Shown here one piece after another: positions 61,687 through 64,000 of a DNA stretch of 64,000 nt. The stretch covers positions 682,001 to 746,000 of the forward strand of contig CP026657.1 in assembly GCA_023525915.1 (NCBI GenBank), given 5' to 3'. The stretch comes from Acetispira formosa (nom. nud.) (GTDB lineage Bacteria; Desulfobacterota; Desulfarculia; Adiutricales; Adiutricaceae). Numbering within the stretch: the stretch's first letter is position 1; every line of letters starts with the position of its first letter. The position numbers and the translations under genes are program-made. The notes under the pieces are model-generated. The model worked only from the letters and a program-made list of their open reading frames with translations, made no database searches and was not told where the DNA came from.

Positions 61687-62313
61687 ATGAATACCAGCAG
61701 CATCTACCAGGACCTGAACATCTCCGAAGGCGCCTCCATCAATGAAATCAAAGCCGCGTTCCGCGGAATGGCCAAAGCCTGCCATCCCGATTCAGCGGGC
61801 ACCAATAACGCCAACGTCGAAAAGTTCATCAAAGCCCAGACTGCCTACCAGAAGCTGATGAAGACCGCCGTGGCCCACAACAAAGCCCGCCGTGCCGCCC
61901 AGACCGAAGCCGCTCAGGAAAATGTCGCCGCCAACTGGCGCTTCGCCGACCGCCGCAAAGCCGGTCTCGATGTCTACTACAGCCTCTCCGTCCTGCGTCC
62001 GGCCGAAGGCGGCTGCAAGGTTGTGCTGCCCTGGCAGGCCAAGGAAGCCTGCCCCCGCTGTCTCGGTCAGGGTCAGACCCTGGCCAAGATCAATAGCAAC
62101 AGTTCCGTTTACCGCCCTTGTACCTGTCCCAAATGCGGCGGCCACGGCACCATCACCCGCGAAAGCAAGCTCGAAGTTTCCATCACTCCCGAAATGGTCG
62201 GCCAGGGCAAAATCCGCCTCCGCAAAGCCGGTCTATATAACGCCAAAACGGCTGAACGTGGTGATTTGATTCTGAATATCAATTGGGTTGAAGATTTCCC
62301 CCGTTTTAACTAA
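61687..62313 (+). CDS. Condensed DnaJ-like zinc protein, array copy 1
   Basis: A 208-residue protein. Residues ~4-60 are a J domain (SIYQDLNISEGASINEIKAA, HPD at 33-35), the part that stimulates Hsp70 ATPase. A ~30-residue helical basic linker follows. Residues ~95-205 condense the DnaJ C-terminal region: LDVYYSLSVLRPAEGG, then only two CxxCxGxG motifs, CPRCLGQG (122-129) and CPKCGGHG (147-154), enough for one zinc site instead of two, then a strand domain ending ERGDLILNINWVEDF. It lacks the Gly/Phe linker. AGGAGG lies 6 bases before ATG 61687. Likely a specialised Hsp70 co-chaperone; no DnaK gene is nearby. Confidence 0.88.
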   Translation: MNTSSIYQDLNISEGASINEIKAAFRGMAKACHPDSAGTNNANVEKFIKAQTAYQKLMKTAVAHNKARRAAQTEAAQENVAANWRFADRRKAGLDVYYSLSVLRPAEGGCKVVLPWQAKEACPRCLGQGQTLAKINSNSSVYRPCTCPKCGGHGTITRESKLEVSITPEMVGQGKIRLRKAGLYNAKTAERGDLILNINWVEDFPRFN

Positions 62314-62360
62314 ACCATTCCCATAACCTCCCTGAATACTTGTCATCGCCGCCCGGGCGA

Positions 62361-62393
62361 AAAAAAACCACGGAACATTCCGTGGTTTTTTTT
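62361..62393 (+). terminator. Terminator of DnaJ-like gene 1
   Basis: AAAAAACCACGGAA pairs with TTCCGTGGTTTTTT, with a long T run. The same hairpin follows copy 2. Confidence 0.92.
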
Positions 62394-62677
62394 ATGCCTT
62401 TTAATGTGATTCAAAGTTCACACCACGATATTGGCATTGCTATGCAAATGTATTCACACCCATCACCCAAAGGCTCCAAATAGTATAATTGACTGATAAT
62501 ACAGAGTTTATCACAAATACTACCTAAACAGGCTCATTGTCAGGCAAACGATTGGTCTCAAATTAATCAAAAAGGCTCTATGTTTTGCTCTAATAATGTT
62601 ACTTCAAATTCACATCAAAAAGGAAAACAGAAGTTCAATTATTGATCAACATATTGATAATACATGATAAATACCAT

Positions 62678-62693
62678 TGGCATGCTGCTTGCT
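62678..62693 (+). promoter_or_regulatory. Sigma-54 promoter of DnaJ-like gene 2
   Basis: TGGCATGCTGCTTGCT matches the consensus with one change (C to T at the last base of the -24 box), with GG-N10-GC. The ATG is 47 bases downstream. Confidence 0.88.
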
Positions 62694-62739
62694 TTATAGT
62701 TTGTCATCAAAAACACTTCCTGACAAAGGAGTAAAGAAC

Positions 62740-63363
62740 ATGAACAGCAGTATTTACAATGATCTGAATATATCCGAGGGCGCTTCCATCAACGAAATCA
62801 AAGCCGCGTTCCGCAGCATGGCCAAAGCCTGCCATCCCGATTCAGCGGGCACCAACAACGCCAACGTCGAAAAATTCATCAAAGCCCAGACTGCCTATCA
62901 GAAGCTCATGAAGACCGCCGTGGCCCACAACAAAGCCCGCCGCGCCGCCCAGACTGAAGCCGCTCAGGAAAATGTCGCCGCCAACTGGCGCTTCACCGAC
63001 CGCCGCGAAGCCGGTCTCGATGTCTACTACAGCCTCTCCGTCCTGCGTCCGGCCGAAGGCGGCTGCAAGGTCGTGCTGCCCTGGCAGGCCAAGGAAGCCT
63101 GCCCCCGCTGCCTCGGTCAGGGTCAGACCCTGGCCAAGATCAATAGCAACAGTTCCGTTTACCGCCCTTGTACCTGTCCCAAATGCGGCGGCCACGGCAC
63201 CATCACCCGCGAAAGCAAACTTGAAGTCTCCATCACCCCCGAAATGGTCGGCCAGGGCAAAATCCGCCTTCGCAAAGCCGGTCTCTATAACGCCAAGACG
63301 GCTGAACGTGGTGATTTGATTCTGAATATTAATTGGGTTGAAGATTTCCCCCGTTTTAACTAA
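62740..63363 (+). CDS. Condensed DnaJ-like zinc protein, array copy 2
   Basis: A 207-residue protein, almost the same as copy 1: the first ten residues (MNSSIYNDLN) and a few others differ, while everything from ISEGASINEIKAAF on, including HPD and the two CxxCxGxG motifs, is nearly unchanged. ATG 62740 has AAAGGAG 8 bases upstream and opens the J domain directly; upstream in-frame ATGs lie before the transcription start. Strong identity between full-length paralogues points to recent duplication or gene conversion, and to demand for a high dose or for separate control of each copy. Confidence 0.9.
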   Translation: MNSSIYNDLNISEGASINEIKAAFRSMAKACHPDSAGTNNANVEKFIKAQTAYQKLMKTAVAHNKARRAAQTEAAQENVAANWRFTDRREAGLDVYYSLSVLRPAEGGCKVVLPWQAKEACPRCLGQGQTLAKINSNSSVYRPCTCPKCGGHGTITRESKLEVSITPEMVGQGKIRLRKAGLYNAKTAERGDLILNINWVEDFPRFN

Positions 63364-63409
63364 ACCATTCCCATAACCTCCCTGAACACTTGCCATCGCC
63401 GCCCGGGCG

Positions 63410-63442
63410 AAAAAAAACCACGGAACCCTCCGTGGTTTTTTT
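63410..63442 (+). terminator. Terminator of DnaJ-like gene 2
   Basis: The same hairpin as after copy 1 (AAAACCACGG with CCGTGGTTTT) and a T run; the loop differs by several bases. Confidence 0.9.
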
Positions 63443-63725
63443 ATGACTTTTGATGTGACATGAAATTTACACCGGTTTATTTTCTGGGCTGTGCAGATGT
63501 GTTCACACATATCACCCACAGCCCAAATCGTCATAACACATTGATAATACGGACATTATCATAATTATCACGCAAACTGGATCACTGTCGGGCAAACGAT
63601 TAGTCTCAGATTAATCAAAAAAGCTCTAAGTTTGGCTCGAATAACGTTACTTCAAATGCACAGCAAGCAAGATCACAGAAGCCCAACAATCATATAACAT
63701 ATTGATAATACACAATAAATATAAT

Positions 63726-63741
63726 TGGCACATTAGTTGCT
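63726..63741 (+). promoter_or_regulatory. Sigma-54 promoter of DnaJ-like gene 3
   Basis: TGGCACATTAGTTGCT is a full match to TGGCAC-N5-TTGCW with GG-N10-GC. The ATG is 47 bases downstream. Confidence 0.9.
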
Positions 63742-63787
63742 TTATAATTTTTCATCAAAAACACTTCCTGACAAAGGAGTAAAGAAC

Positions 63788-64000
63788 ATGAAAAATAGCA
63801 TTTACAATGATTTGAATATATCCGAAGGCGCCTCCATCAACGAAATCAAAGCCGCGTTCCGCAATATGGCCAAAGCCTATCATCCTGATTCAGTGGGCGC
63901 CGGCAACGCCAACGTCGAAAAATTCATCAAAGCCCAGACCGCCTACCAGAAGCTGATGAAGACTGCCATGGCGCACAACAAAGCCCGCCGCTCCGCCCAG
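63788..64000 (+). CDS. Condensed DnaJ-like zinc protein, array copy 3 (cut by window end)
   Basis: The first 71 codons of a third copy. The J domain is complete with HPD, but it has more changes than copies 1 and 2: MKNSIYNDLNIS at the start, AKAYHPDSVGAGN around the HPD loop, and TAMAHNKARRSAQ at the visible end. The AAAGGAG and leader are the same as for copy 2. The zinc region lies beyond the window, so it cannot be said if the copy is intact or the last of the array. Confidence 0.88.
   Translation, partial: MKNSIYNDLNISEGASINEIKAAFRNMAKAYHPDSVGAGNANVEKFIKAQTAYQKLMKTAMAHNKARRSAQ

Larger units (their letters stand above)
61687..64000 (+). repeat. Tandem array of ~1050 bp units (gene, terminator, promoter)
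   Basis: Gene starts are 1053 and 1048 bases apart. Coding parts of copies 1 and 2 are nearly identical, and the spacers after copies 1 and 2 share the terminator, the segment CAAACGATTGGTCTCAAATT or close variants, and ACACTTCCTGACAAAGGAGT. The array continues past the right edge. Confidence 0.93.

Noticed and set aside
1-64000. tRNA and rRNA genes
   Set aside because: I looked in the intergenic stretches for T-arm (GGTTCGAATCC-like) and rRNA signatures and saw none.

Overview
The window looks like chromosome from a motile Gram-negative bacterium of the Desulfobacterota (old Deltaproteobacteria) type. This rests on gene content: DUF2834, DUF3786 and TIGR04076 proteins, a type IV minor-pilin/PilY1 operon, a flagellin, three chemoreceptors, and several promoters of the sigma-54 type. 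Genus and species cannot be told from the sequence. Coding DNA is fairly GC-rich, and many intergenic stretches are AT-rich or filled with palindromic repeats.

Layout. 1-4.2 kb: the end of murA, an alkylation-repair pair (Ada/AlkA fusion and Ogt), a small XRE regulator and a SLOG-fold protein. 4.5-7.2 kb: a lone, very large flagellin. 7.7-11 kb: hflK-hflC, a DUF2834 membrane protein and a small gene coupled to queD. 11.3-21.8 kb: secreted and lipoprotein genes, a FlxA-like coiled-coil gene behind a consensus sigma-54 promoter, a GAF/HD-GYP protein, a Pro-rich exported protein, pepF, rlmH and an unrecognised 825-residue membrane protein. 21.8-23.1 kb: a decayed YefM/YoeB-like toxin-antitoxin pair and an ~820 bp giant palindrome. 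23-33 kb, minus strand: pilW-fimT-pilV-pilX-pilY1 and a zinc-ribbon membrane protein. 33.8-38.6 kb: small hypothetical genes, a ClpP-like protease gene whose 3' end is tandemly triplicated, a SodC-like protein lacking copper ligands, and DUF3786. 39-54.5 kb: three chemoreceptors, a metal-export P-type ATPase operon, and an amino-acid ABC transporter with two binding proteins. 54.5-61 kb: a QueG-like ferredoxin protein, a HAD phosphatase, an arginase/TIGR04076 unit divergent from an HxlR regulator, L-serine dehydratase and an OmpA-family protein. 61.6-64 kb: a tandem array of at least three condensed DnaJ-like zinc proteins.

Two things stand out. First, the DnaJ-like array: each near-identical copy has its own sigma-54 promoter and its own terminator, and the third copy runs off the window. 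Matching sigma-54 signals precede the FlxA-like gene, the minor pilin operon and the 37.1 kb gene, suggesting a surface or stress regulon. Second, at least six families of palindromic intergenic repeats, including a 141 bp TA-flanked MITE that has inserted into the loop of another repeat, with the empty site preserved elsewhere in the window.
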